NCBI GenBank assembly: GCA_028554645.1
Contig: JAQOOI010000021.1
Span: forward strand, 2,542,001-2,606,000
Source: Omphalotus guepiniiformis
Lineage: Eukaryota > Basidiomycota > Agaricomycetes > Agaricales > Omphalotaceae
DNA: 64,000 nt
Reading direction: 5' to 3'
In this document: one piece after another, positions 11,373-24,804 of the stretch
Layout of the letters: every line of letters begins with the position of its first letter
Position numbering within the stretch: the stretch's first letter is position 1
Program-made: the position numbers and the translations under genes
Notes under the pieces: model-generated
Databases searched by the model: none
The model's input: the letters and a program-made list of their open reading frames with translations, nothing else
What the model was told of the DNA's origin: nothing

Positions 11373-12965
11373 TCATTCCTTCACGGAATGAGCATACGTA
11401 GCTTCCAGACGAGATCTAACGTATTCCCCTGCCGTGACTACCTCATATTTCGCAGGCGAGTCAGAGGAAACGCAGCTTGGTATTGGCTTTAACATGTCAG
11501 GCTATTAACATTCTTTCCGAGCACTCTCAATGATTACTCACCTCTAGCAGAACGTCATAATTTGTCCCAAAAAACAATGGCATTGAATAACGCTCTTTGC
11601 CTGATCTATTGATTGCACGATGAACCGTCGACTTGAACACGTCGTCTGAATGAACGCAATCAGTCACATAAAATCATAGTTAATGCGCTGCGGCGGCGTT
11701 TTCGTAAAAATGAAACGGTTACGATAACGACACTTACTCGTCCAGCGCGCGAACTGATCACCGAGATTCAAAACGAGAGTCCCTGGGATTGGAACTGCGT
11801 CAATCCATTTTCCCTCATTATTCTGTACCTGCAATGCCCCGACAGAATCTTGCCAGAGAATCGTAAAGCACTAAAGGCAAACGCGCGTCAGTCAGAGAAG
11901 AGGTCGAGCTGAGTTGCATTCGGGACTTGCGATTCCCGGTGAACTCTGACTTACTTCGTAACTAAGGACTAGTTTTAGTGCTGCACTAAAGAATTGGAGG
12001 AACGAAATGGCCCCACTAACTCGGTATGCGCACCAATGCCAATCATGCTCCCGTCTTCTTCTACTTTTGTAGCATTTTGCGGGGGATAGTGGAGGATTCT
12101 CATAATGGCAGCTGGTTTCGATGTCTGGTAGGCACAACGAATCGCATGAGATCGATGATGGATCGCTGAGAACTCAGAAGATGACCTTATCCTCGAAGAA
12201 ATTCTCTGGAAGATCCAATGCCAGAGCGAATAGCGGAAACAGTGCTCGACCTAGTCGAACGACAGAGTGGCTGAAAGGAAAATACATCAATTGAAGCTCA
12301 GAGCATAGAAAAACGTCAAATAATACAAGAAAATAAACGAGGACTACTTACTAGTATGCCAGTACTGGTTCCTTAAAATCTGGTATTTGTGGCCAGACGT
12401 TCGTGCCTGACATGGCACCTTCCCCTAGTGACGCAGACGAAGGAAGCTGGCAGTCGCTTCCGGAAGGCTCCTCCCAGCCAATATCGAACCCTTCATGTAG
12501 GTCTCCCCGTCCGTTTGGATCGGTATTCTCCCCAAGCAACGCCGTGTATCCTTTAAAGTTCGCACTCTCGTGGATGTCCAGCTGAACGTAAGGAATTCCA
12601 CGATCCAATTTGAGTTAATGCCAATACTGAGGTGACTTCAGTCAACGCACATCCATCTTGGAAGAGGTTGGTAGCGTAAAGAATCTCTTTCCCGCTTCTA
12701 CAGCACCATTGATGAGATCTTGTGGTATACCGTGATTATTGACTGTTGTGAGACAGGCCGAATTAAAATATGTACTGGCAGTAACAACATCCCGAGGGAA
12801 TAACCTACTGTAAAAGAATCCAACTAGTTACTGTCATAAATCAGCTCTAATCGAATCAAAGCATAGCTAGCTGACCATTGACACAAGCGTCACGTATCTC
12901 ATCAGCTAAAGCGCGCCGTAAAGCAGGATCCGGGCTCGTAGCATTGCTAAAGTCACTGTCGCCGC
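11373..12965 (-). CDS. 2-oxoglutarate/Fe(II)-dependent oxygenase, isopenicillin-N-synthase-like
   Basis: Minus-strand gene of many short exons. In order: [34 protein letters not shown] (the N-terminal DIOX_N signature), [36 protein letters not shown], then MRILHYPPQ and [18 protein letters not shown]. The iron-binding HxD is His-Thr-Asp, with the Asp codon completed by a 7-nt exon at 11955-11961. The distal His is in STVHRAIN, and the 2OG-binding Arg in RYSMPLFFG. The C-terminal exon ends [13 protein letters not shown] with the stop at 11373. The first dozen residues, with the ATG, could not be placed; a further exon upstream of 12965 is likely. Function ranges from secondary-metabolite tailoring to thymine/flavonol-like oxygenation. 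Catalytic residues are complete. Confidence 0.82.
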
Positions 12966-15030
12966 GAGATAACGATGACGTTCAACGAGGACAAATTAAT
13001 TGGACATGCTAACATGATGGGTATTTGCTCGAATGTGCTCTCTGTTCGGTGGCTTGATAGTAGCATTCCAGGAGCCACAGGCTGAGGTGATTCAATGTAA
13101 AGGTGGTTTCCCATTGAAACCAGTGGACTGATAGAAGGACGGCCCATCAGTAAATCGGGGGAAACGTGGTGAGGCGTTGTGGGAATTTGAGTTTGATGTA
13201 GATAAGATATGTCATGATCATGGATTGTTTTACCATATATAGACCGTATCACAATTGCTCGAGATTGTGATGTGTTATAATTGTGCTGTCACGATTATAC
13301 CGTACTACAAGTGTGAGTAATTCTTATTCCATTATCATGTTTGGCTATAATTTGAGGGATATATTTGACATATCTATATTACTATATATTCCTTCTGTAA
13401 TTACTGTGTACACTTACCAATTCATATAATTCACCACAAAATATGAACCATTTTTGCTACTAATGTAACCCTTGCATACTAGTAGGCGCAAAGTAGGCGA
13501 AGAATTCTTAAAACACCTTTCTCACAGCTCAGAGCTCAGTGCTCAGCACTCAGTACACAGTGTTGCCAGATCGCAGCCTTGGAAATTATGGTACACGAAT
13601 ACGCAGCTCAGGCGGCTCACCTTGTACACTCGGACTTATACAAAAAAAAATAGCGGAGGAATTCATTGTGATGTCGGAGCTGGAAATGATAAGCATGAAC
13701 CGGGCAACCGGCATTCCGCAGTAACACGGTCAGGTGATCGTCCCGTTACAAAAGGCCATGACTTCGTTGATTTATTTCCATCTCCTGCTTCTTCCTCCAA
13801 CCATCACTTTCACAACACTCTTACGGACAGCTGGGAAAGTGCGTCTCTTACCTCTCGACTAATATTATTCTTCTTACTCATCGGATTCAGATAGCATGGG
13901 ATTGTGAACAGCCTGAGCAGGTGTTGATGGAAATAGGTATGTATCATTCAATCTAGCTCTTTCGCACAACTTTGACTAATGGCCATTTCTTTGCTGGATA
14001 TAATCTTACAAGAACATCCTCATGCACATTCCGAGGCCATGTATCAGGCCTGTTCAAGGTGTTTCGGCACCCGAAATCTTCCATTACAACCATGCACCGT
14101 GGTCCCTGGTAAGTTCCGCCTCCCTCCACCAGTATCTTCTCTCTGGCTTCCGCTGATTCTCATACATTATAGCTTCCATCAAGCAGACCGGACCACATTA
14201 GTACGGCTTTGGATTTGAGGGATGCGTGAGGTTCGTACCAAATTGAGAATTCGATTGATCAGCAACACGACATTTGCTGGTATGTACATTGTATCCCTTA
14301 TGGTGATGCTGAATATATACTGATGATTTACATAGGTAACAGTGCCCTCAGAGCCTGCTCAGATGGGAAGCCGGACAGATAGGAACAGTGTTCTGTTGAA
14401 AACTTGTTGCCTGTAATTAGAAGTACCGTCAAGGGCAGACTCTCATGTACATATGTATGCTACCTGTGCAATGATATTCATATTTCATCATATATTTCTA
14501 TGTATGCAAAAACCTGAGTATTATTTATTATTGCATTGAATGAGGCACATTCTTGGCTCAAAGTGAGGATGTCATATAAAGATTTCTTGTTGTGCTGTCT
14601 TGACATAGATTTTGTGTGTTGTGTAAACGAGGTATAATAATTGTCGAAAAAAGTCCAAAGGTGTAATGAGTTAAAATTCCTTACAATTTTATGTATAATA
14701 TTATGGTCAGATTATTCGTGTTACATCAGATTACACGTATTATGCGGACTTATAATGCGTCGCGGCAGGTCCCTGGATTTAGTGATGGGCCAATCTGCCT
14801 GCCGCTAATTGCCATTGTCTTATGACTGATTACGTGATCGCCGTGAGCAATGAGGCTCGATCACGTGGTTCCTGAACCATCTCATAATCGTGGCGCCGAG
14901 GCTTTGAAATTTTGAAAACGTCTCTGGCGTTTGCCATTTTGCCAGCGATATCTGGGTGCTGAACTTGCTATCGAAGTTCTTTCACCTTCTCTTACCACAT
15001 TTCTCTCACTTTCTCTCCGCTTCTTTACTC
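12966..15030. other. Gene-poor stretch before Aurora kinase
   Basis: About 2 kb. It may contain the missing first exon of the oxygenase (about 13000-13260, minus) and the Aurora promoter (14800-15030). Between 13470 and 14400 several plus-strand segments bordered by good splice sites can be joined, but the result has no recognisable domain, so no gene is called. The AT-rich block at 14440-14760 holds nothing readable. Confidence 0.4.
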
Positions 15031-16408
15031 ATGGCGACTGTCGGTTCAGTGACGAGGCAGATAGCTGCTCTAGAGCTGTCTAAACAGAAGACGGCCCCTG
15101 CGAAACCTACACACACGAAACAACCCAGTCAGACGAACGTGGCGAAACTTCTCACTAAATATGCTGCTCCGAACCCTTCGCAAACGAACCTTATGAAAGC
15201 GAAACCCCTAAAGCAAGCGATACCCCCTCCGAAGACGAAATTAACTCCTTCACCACTTGCGCAGGCTACGGGAAATGCACAGGAACTTGATATAGGAAGA
15301 TATGACGGCGGACTTGAAATTGAAAATGAGAAACGTGGGGAGAGAGTTACCGGTGAAGCTGCTAAGCAGTTGGCATTGGATTCTAGCGCTGCAACGTGAG
15401 TCCTACCCGTTAAAGCTCTCATTGGATACACTGAGTCTGACATTGTTACTCCAGACGTTACCCTACTCGCGAGTGGTCATTGCACGATTTTGATATGGGC
15501 AGACCACTAGGCAAAGGAAAATTTGGCCGAGTCTATATGGTCCGCACCAAAGCTGAACCCAAATACATCCTCGCTCTCAAGACCCTCTATAAATCTGAGA
15601 TTGTCGCGGGACGAGTAGAGAAACAAATACGGCGCGAGATCGAGATTCAGCAAAATCTGCGCCATCCTAATGTTCTACGGCTTTACGGATACTTTCACGA
15701 CGAGAAGCGTATCTTCTTGATGTTGGAATTTGCGGGGAAGGGCGAGCTGTACAGGCAGCTATCGAAGTTTGGGTGTTTCTCAGAGAAGAGAAGCTCCAGG
15801 TATATTGATCAGATGGCGGATGCGTTGTTGTACCTTCATGGGAAGCACGTCATTCATCGGGATATCAAGCCAGAGAATTTGCTACTAGGTCTCAATGGGG
15901 AGCTCAAGATTGCTGATTTTGGATGGAGCGTGCATGCACCAGGCAATCGGCGGAAGACAATGTGTGGGACATTAGACTATCTTCCCCCGGAGATGGTCGA
16001 AGGGAAAGAGCATGGCGAGAAGGTGGATCTTTGGGCACTGGGGGTTTTGACGTATGAATTTTTGATTGGAAACCCGCCGTTCGAAGACCGAAAAAGCGTA
16101 AACAGTGAGTCTGACCTGATATGATCTCCAGATATGTCGCTGACGCCCTTGGTTCAGATACATATCGACGAATAATGAGAGTTGATCTGAGGTTCCCTGC
16201 GGGTATGTCCGAAGAAGTCAAGGACTTGATTGCACGAGTAAGTGTTGCAGGCAAAGCTTGATCTCCATGATACTAAGATTATTTCCAACAGCTACTACAA
16301 CATGAGCCTCAAGACCGGCTTCCCTTGCCTGAGGTCCTTCGACACCCTTGGATCGTGAGATATAGACCCAGTGACTGTACCCGGGGCAGTCAGTTATACT
16401 CGAGTTGA
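15031..16408 (+). CDS. Aurora kinase (Ipl1/Ark1 type)
   Basis: Four exons (15031-15395, 15455-16104, 16158-16237, 16292-16408) give 403 residues. This is the Ser/Thr kinase of the chromosomal passenger complex, acting at kinetochores and spindle. The basic N-terminal tail of about 120 residues is Lys/Pro/Thr-rich. Kinase motifs: GKGKFGRV (P-loop), LALK (ATP Lys), [11 protein letters not shown] (catalytic loop), DFGWSVHAP (DFG plus the Aurora-specific W-S), and the activation segment [16 protein letters not shown] with its phospho-Thr. The C-lobe ends [22 protein letters not shown] and [10 protein letters not shown] are specific to Aurora kinases. The first in-frame ATG is at 15031. All catalytic residues are intact. 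Usually a single essential gene in fungi. Confidence 0.95.
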
Positions 16409-16916
16409 CGGCGTGGAAGACCTTCATTCGTTAGCAGCTACCCGTGGTCACGCGTCGTCGTCGTTGACGCAGCCCCAGGTGTACACTTAGCACTCTTTGA
16501 GTGCGATTTCGACTTTCGCGATGATCCAAAAACTTTCTTCTTCACATCTCTGTATATATACGCCCGTGTACAACATCCTTGCATCCGAATATTAAAAAAC
16601 TTACAGTTCTATGTTTGAGTTACGACAAGCCGTAACATGACCGATGCGGTACGCCTGATCGTATCTACCAATCAGAACGGGGTATTCGTGTAAGTATTTT
16701 GATCACGTGACTGTATGGGCGCTTGGAAATCGACTCACGTGGTATGCCTTGATCAGCTTATTTTTCTCGTCGAATTACATCTTTCTACAAACCATAATTC
16801 TCTTATCCAAGACGTGGTCTCGCAAGCCTTACGGCTTAAATAGCTATCTCAGGCTTCTAGTTCTTCCCATTACTGCATCTGTGTCCTCAAGTAATAACAA
16901 GCGTTACTCTACAAAC

Positions 16917-18284
<1,368 letters not shown>

Positions 18285-19184
18285 GCTTGCTATGAAGGGA
18301 CCATGAAGGACGTGTTTTGCACGATATTATAATCTATAGACTTTGTATGGCATTACTTAGAAGTACGAGAAATAAGAATTTGTATACCAGATGTATGCTA
18401 TTCTAGGCAAAACAGGCACAGGGACAGAATAACACCAGAATAATAGCGCATCAAACCTTCGAACCTTTACTCCCACCAGGACCCACCTTGTTGGTCTGCT
18501 GGTCTTCGCCTCTACACACCAGGATGCCTACACCAAGATGCCTAGAGGAATTATTTCAAGCGCACAACAAGAGGCAGTAATAGCTGTTTTAGGTGAATGG
18601 TCCCTGCAAACAACACGGCAACAATCGCCTTGTACTCCAACTTGACCCTCAAACACTTGTTCTGTGGCGGCAAAACAAAACCTGGGGTCAATCCTGTAGC
18701 AAAAATCCAATTTACAATAACACCTGAATAATACCGTCGTCAACCAGCCACTAGAGGTCTTTTCATCGTTCAAAAAAACCCTGGACCCTTATGTGGCTTT
18801 CAGTTATGAAGACCGCGCTCTGCTCAGTTTCGGCGCCCTCTACTCATGTCACCCGCCCTACAAATTTCAAGAAGAGCTACTGGTACTGGCACCGAGCGAT
18901 GCCGATGGTATGGCGACGCTGAAGAGGGAAATGAAATCCAACATAACGGAGCAACGGCGGCGACAGGACACGAGGTCGTTGCAACCATCTAATATAATTT
19001 CATTTACGACCGACCAACTCATGAAAAATCTATCTTCTTCATCCAGCTTCGATTGTCGACTTCTACTGCGTCGCCCCTTCCGCAGCTCGAAGCTGGTTCT
19101 TCCGAATGTGAAATTGTACATTTCTCAACGCTCAAGACGAACAAGCACCAGGTATATACATCATCCCTGGATCACCTCGACACC
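18285..19184. other. Intergenic region; possible upstream exon of next gene
   Basis: An open frame from about 18793 to 19194 contains a phrase (LLVLAPSDADGMATLKREMK) weakly resembling the VLLPxDA segment of the module in the next gene. No splice path linking it was convincing, so it is left outside the gene. Confidence 0.3.
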
Positions 19185-20585
19185 ATGCGAATAGACCCCG
19201 AGCCACCGGCAGAAGAGGAGGACGAGGAAAAACTGTCTACGTCTCCGACGTCTGCGGCGTCATCCCAACGAACAGACTTCACTGCGGGTCTTCCTGACGA
19301 TCCAACGAGGCGTGATGGTTTAGCGAGGTCGAGGACTGCGTTGCAGGAAGCGAGGCTTCGTTTGTATGAAGAGATGATTTTGGGTTCTGTCGCTCCTCAG
19401 TTAGCGGTTGGTAAATTGAGCAAGCCTGATGCCTATGGCTGGAGATGGCTTCAGTGTACGAATTCTCTACAGGTGCGTAATCTTTCCCTACTTTCTCCCC
19501 AAGTTTAATATTGAGTCGTCGTTAGGTTCTTCTACCACCAGATGCGGCCAATCGCTACGACATCTTCTTAAAAATAGAGAAAACTCTCGCTCTGCAAGGA
19601 GCGTCTTCTGACCCACAATATAGAAAGCTACACACTGCCCGACAGGAATTGATCACCCTATGCATGACATCCAAACCAGATCATCCTGTTCGAGGTATCA
19701 CACCTTCTTTTAAACGATATGCACTTCAACCAGGATTCAGGTGCGAGAGCATTGACGCTTTTGTTGGACGAGATGACTCGTCTCTTGAGGCGTTAAGCAT
19801 TGGAGCGGCTGATACGAGGCTTGTTCCTCGCTCCGATCTTGGTTCTCTTGGGAAACCAGATGATCGAGGACGCCGGTGGCTACGTTTGACAGATGAGATA
19901 CAAGTATGTTTTGTGTATACCATGCGATCGCTATTTATAAGCTGACCACTTGTTCCAGGTCCTATTACCTGCAGACGTAGCCTACCAATATCAAATCTTC
20001 CTCGACAGCGTCGTCAGCACTGAAATCAGGCTGTCTGGTATCATCCAAGACCACGAGCTCGCCTTGGCTAATTTTGTTGGAGAGTCCCTCGGGGCTGCCA
20101 CATACATTGGGAGATTTGACGAAGACGGATTGTTCGTCCTAGATAGAGACTCGGCCTCACCGGTCATATCTGCCCTAGACCCTACGGTGAAGGCGAGAGA
20201 TAATCAACTTGCCGAGGAAGCTCTGGAGTATGCGAGGGACGCACCGTCGAACCCTTCGATCTCGGAAGACGATTCCCCAAGATCATCTACTCGAGTCCGC
20301 GTAAGCTATGATGCACAGAGATTATCTGTGCTCAGCGAGAAAGACGAAGACGAAGACGAAGACGAGGAAGATGAGGACGAGGAAGATTCAGAAGTCGATG
20401 ATGTTTGTTCTCACTCATCAACCGAGAATTCTCGTAATTCACTTCATATGCAGAAATGCTCATCGCAGGAGCTTGGGAACGGAAGAAAATGGGGAAAGAG
20501 GCGTCTAAAGGCCAAAGCCTATTTTGTAAAGTTGACATGTCAAGTATTCAAGGTCGTTTTTTGCTGGCCAGGATTCCAAATGTAA
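19185..20585 (+). CDS. Repeat-module protein A (unrecognised family)
   Basis: Three exons (19185-19472, 19526-19903, 19959-20585) give 430 residues. The family is not recognised. The protein holds two copies of a module centred on GKLSKPDAYGWRWLQC...LQ|VLLPPDA and DLGSLGKPDDRGRRWLRL...IQ|VLLPADV, each split by a phase-0 intron at the same place before VLLP. Between the modules lies SKPDHPVRGITPSFKRYALQPGFRC. The N-terminus is acidic and disordered. The C-terminal part carries a long Asp/Glu run (20341-20400) and a basic, aromatic end (KAYFVKLTCQVFKVVFCWPG). No signal peptide or clear transmembrane helix. A paralogue with the same modules and intron sites is at 24805-26386. The start is the first ATG in frame; an upstream exon is possible. 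Probably basidiomycete-specific. Confidence 0.65.
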
Positions 20586-20677
20586 AAGTAGATACCAGTG
20601 TCCGATAGATTGCGTACCATAGTGTAGTGATAATAGTACTGTACAATAGAATACACACATCTAATGAATAGTAATGA

Positions 20678-21771
20678 TCATGTTCTGTGTTCCTTCCAGC
20701 TCTCATCATTAGCGTCTTGTATCAAAAATCGATACCACAAAATGGCAATCGGCACTGTGCTGAGGTGCCAAAGACTGTGGGCATCGATAACTCTTCCGAC
20801 GGGAGGGAAGTCAAGCAGTTCGAGAGACATGGCTGCGGACATGAGAACGACAAGCAAAGCAGCTTTATAAGTGAAAGAAGGCCGATATCGCTTCGACCTG
20901 TTAGAAAATCTGCGGAGTACAGATATTGGAGCAGGCAGGGAGTACAAGATCCAGAGAAGATTGTGCGCAAGCCCGATGACCAAGTTGAAGATGATATTAT
21001 AGGAATAATCGAATCTTGGCTGCGAGGTGAGATAAAATATATGTCCGAAATACGTGAGGAAGCACGCAGCAGACCATAAACGGAGAGGAACATTATTCTC
21101 TGGCGAGCAAGTCTCTCCCGAAAGAGTAAGCTTGCTCCGAGCTCCAGGGGACGAGTAGAGGTGAAAAAGACGGATGACAGTGAAATAGAACGCTGTCATG
21201 ATAGTCAACGCAGCCGAGAAATAATCCAATCTTTCGGTAAACGGTGTATCTGAATTTTCGTTAGCCTGATGAATGTTTTCCTTGGACTTGTTGAACCAGA
21301 TATACCTCGTGTATGAAAAATAGATGACCATACCCATGTGTTCATGCTAACGATCGACCACAGTAGATAGTATGGCTTCATAGGATGAGAATTCGAGATC
21401 TCCCTCAGGATTTTGCACATTCCCCGTCCATGAGCCCAAAGATTCAGAAGTGAAAATGCCACAGATGCAGGTTCTTGCATGCCAGAAAAGCGCCAGAATG
21501 GCCATTTCCCGTAATACTGAAGGACCGGAAAGCCATAAGCGATATTCCTCGTTGTAATCTCGTGAGTGCAGATGTATATGCAATTATCTGTGCATGTCCA
21601 TCTCGTGAGGTGTAGTTCCAGCGGCAAAATAGGTGTTTGAGGCCCCTCGCATTCTGCGGTGTTACATCGCTGAACACAATGCTGAAACTCGTTGGAACGG
21701 TCACCAGCCGACGCGAGAGCAGATGAGGCGGTTGCACCAAGAAATAGAAGGAAATACTGGAAGTATCGCAT
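20678..21771 (-). CDS. PER1: PER1-like GPI-lipid remodelling protein
   Basis: Two main exons on the minus strand. Per1 (PGAP3 family, CREST membrane hydrolases) removes the sn-2 acyl chain from GPI anchors in the endoplasmic reticulum. Residues 1-20 form a signal peptide (YFQYFLLFLGATASSALA), followed by a Cys-rich lumenal part (HCVQRCNTAEC, WTCTDNCIYIC), then about seven hydrophobic segments. Family signatures: QYYGKWPFWR, SMNTWVWSSIFHTR joined across the intron to DTPFTERLDYFSA, and the C-terminal HSLWHLSTVP holding the HxxxH pair. The start at 21771 precedes the signal peptide and the stop is at 20678. Convergent with repeat-module gene A (93 bases between the stops). All signature residues are present. 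Confidence 0.93.
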
Positions 21772-22186
21772 GTTGGCTCCTGACGAGGTTGAAGGTTGTT
21801 ATCGAGGAATATCAGAGCATTAAGAGCTCGAGCGTAGACAATGCGGGCTGATGGTGGTAGTGATTCAAGGTTGAAACATGGCAATGTTGCTAGACTTAAA
21901 CTCGCCGGCTGCAACGGACCGATCTTCCGATATGATCGAACGGCCGGATTGTGCCATGCCGGCACGAGTGGCCAGCGCGGCGGGAGTTCAACTTTCTAAG
22001 CTCAGCCGGCGCGTCGCTTCGTGTACAATGAAGTTCGAATTGAACTTGTATTCTCTCATGCAGCACCCTCTTTAGACTTTCTCTGTCCCATATTGTTTCT
22101 CACTTGTATTTGCTCCATTGGATACCTTCCTGTCTTGGAATTCAGATCTAGGACCCCCTTTGCTGTATCATATTTTCATCTCCAAG

Positions 22187-24132
22187 ATGTCTAGAACAGC
22201 GTTAGAATCACCAACGTTCTCCTCGTCTCCTTATTTTCTCGATAGAGGATCTCATGGAACTGCACAACCTATCACAGAATTCATAAATGCAAGAATTTTC
22301 TCAATCTCTTAGGACCTTCCAAACTAATTTGGTTTTCTGAGCAGCCGCATTCTCGTCCAATCGTCTCTTACTATTTCCCCAAAGGCGTCGGAGCCCACCA
22401 CTATGGGGTGAAATCTCTAATGTTTTAGAACGATGATCAACTACTTATTGATTTGTAGGAACGTCACCCTATGAAACCTGCCAGACTTACCCTAACAAAT
22501 GCACTTGTAATGGGGTATGGTCTTGACAAACAGATACACAATATATATGATGTGCGCGCTGCCACCAGAGCAGAGCTTGAGGTGTACCATGATTCTGATT
22601 ATCTAGACTTCCTAGCAAAGTAAGCGTAATTCAACTTTGAGCGTGATTTCAACAAGCATTGACTATCTAATCATATTTGAAGGGTCACACCTGCAAATCA
22701 ATCGGAGATGAAACACCTGATCGAGAACTACAATTGCGGGGAAGATTGCCCAATCTTCGCGGACTTGTATGACTTCTGCAAAATGTACGCTGGCGCATCG
22801 TTGGCTGGAGCTCGCAAACTCTGTGCAGGAACTACTGACATAGCGATCAATTGGTCTGGTGGTCTTCACCATGCTAAGCGGGGCGAACCAAGCGGATTTT
22901 GCTATGTAAACGACATTGTCCTGGCAATACTCGAGCTTCTGAGGTAGTAGTAGATTTCCATGTCGCGTTGTCGTGTGCCACACACTAAGATTTTTCAATT
23001 CAGGTACCACCCCAGGGTCCTCTACATCGATATCGACATCCACCATGGGGACGGAGTTGAGCTCGCATTCTATCAGACCAATCGAGTGATGACCGTCTCG
23101 TTCCACAAATACACAGGGGACTTCTTCCCAGGTACAGGCAAGCTCGATGACAACGGTCATGGACCGGGAAAACACTTCGCTCTCAACGTACCATTACTCG
23201 ATGGCATTGACGACGAGATGTACCTGACGATCTTCAAAAGTGTGATCGAAGACACAGTATCCGCCTTTCGACCAGCAGCTATAGTTCTACAATGCGGAGC
23301 CGATTCTCTAGGCTGTGATCGTCTAGGTGCTTTCAACCTTTCTATAGCTGCTCACGGCGAATGCGTAAATTTTGTGCGTAAATTCAACGTCCCGCTTCTA
23401 GTGGTAGGTGGCGGTGGATATACGTTACGAAACGTTTGTCGGTGCTGGACCTACGAGACTTCTGTGCTTGTCGGTGCTTCCATTCCCAACGAGCTACCAA
23501 GAACTGTGTATGATTCCTTCTTCGCCGACTCGCAATGGAAACTACACCCACCTCTGACAGGTCTAGTAGACAACCAGAACACTCCTGCATCGTTGCAAAA
23601 GATTACAATAAGTATCAGAAATAAACTACGGTATCTTCAGGGTGCTCCGAGCGTTGCAATGCAGGAAATACCCCCTGATATAGAAGGCTTTCTTCGGGAC
23701 GAAGAGAGAACAGTGGAAGAGGTTGAAGAGGAGGCAAGCACCGCTACTGCAGGGGAACAGAGAAATGATCATACGACAGCTCGTAACGAGTTCTACGATG
23801 GCGAAAAGGACGTCGACGTCAATTCAATTCTTCCGGCTCCTAATCCAAATCGGACCCGGGGCGGATCTAGGAGAGGGGGACGAGGTTCGAGAGGTGGTCG
23901 TGGAAGGTCTAGAGGGAAGGGCCGTGTCTCAACAGCGTCGGTAGTAAATGATGAAGATGAGGAGGATAAGCCTGTTACACCACGCAAGGCGAGTAGAGCG
24001 AAGGGTCGTGGCGGACGAAAAGCCGCTAGGGTAACTCGAGAAAAATCGGACGACAATAATGCAGATGTCGATTCCGATGCGGCTATGGAGACAGAAGACG
24101 GTAAAGGAGGTCCAGCTGATTCAGAGCATTAG
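22187..24132 (+). CDS. HOS2: Class I histone deacetylase, Hos2 type, with RGG tail
   Basis: Zinc-dependent lysine deacetylase, normally the catalytic subunit of the Set3 complex. Exons read [70 protein letters not shown] (catalytic His pair), [15 protein letters not shown] (zinc Asp/His), [25 protein letters not shown] and [11 protein letters not shown] (Tyr). The [12 protein letters not shown] form favours Hos2 over Rpd3. The C-terminal 150 residues are low-complexity: an acidic block, then a Gly-Arg-rich stretch (23857-23925) and a Lys/Arg tail ending at 24132. The N-terminal exon is not certain; 22187 is the nearest ATG upstream of the acceptor at about 22341, but no good donor joins them. 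VGAHHYG and KPARL replace the more usual VGNYHYG and KPHRL. Confidence 0.88.
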
Positions 24133-24804
24133 GGAGGTATGGTCGTTAACTTGCACAAGCAGGAGGCATGTCTGGAGTCTGGACTTTGATATTCACTGTA
24201 TTGTTTAGTGTGGTAATTCGAGAGGTGTTCAGGTTGGGAGCTGACTTGGGCATTCAATCCATCGCTTAGCAGGCTCAGCCCGAGTCCCAAAAGGTTATAC
24301 TACTTCAAATTCGCATTAAAAAGCAGTTTTTTCACTATCAACTGAGCACGATTAGTGCGAATTATGTGGCGATATCGATATCTCAAGACACCAGATACAC
24401 ATGTTGGGTCCGGGGCTGTACTGTGCCTTGTAAATCTTTTCATTTGAATTCCGGGCCGGACGAATCCGCCCGCCAAATTTGGGAGCAACATCACCACAAT
24501 CATGTTCAACACGTTTGATTCGCGCCCACCAACTCTTTTGCAATGCTTTCGTCTCTTATATCTATGCACCGACTTGTAATACTTCTGTGGATTCACAGCT
24601 TAATAACCTGTCGTTCTACTCGTTGAATTAGGGCGGACAACACTGGTTGCGAAACACTGGCGAGCACAGAGCAAAACCTCAAGGCTTCAACACCTTCCTT
24701 GTCATAGGCGAATGACCATGACCGTAACTGGAGTGAACTGGCGCATTTAATTTACGTATTAATACAGCTAGGCTATTTTTTCACTTCTCATCACAACACC
24801 CATC
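24133..24804. other. Intergenic region
   Basis: 670 bases between the deacetylase and the second repeat-module gene; no readable gene. Confidence 0.5.

Noticed and set aside
13472..13894. Plus-strand open frame of 140 codons
   Set aside because: No domain, no similarity noticed and no splice partners; composition looks noncoding.
18793..19194. Upstream exon for repeat-module gene A
   Set aside because: Only a weak VLLP-like resemblance and no consistent splice path; kept out of the gene model.
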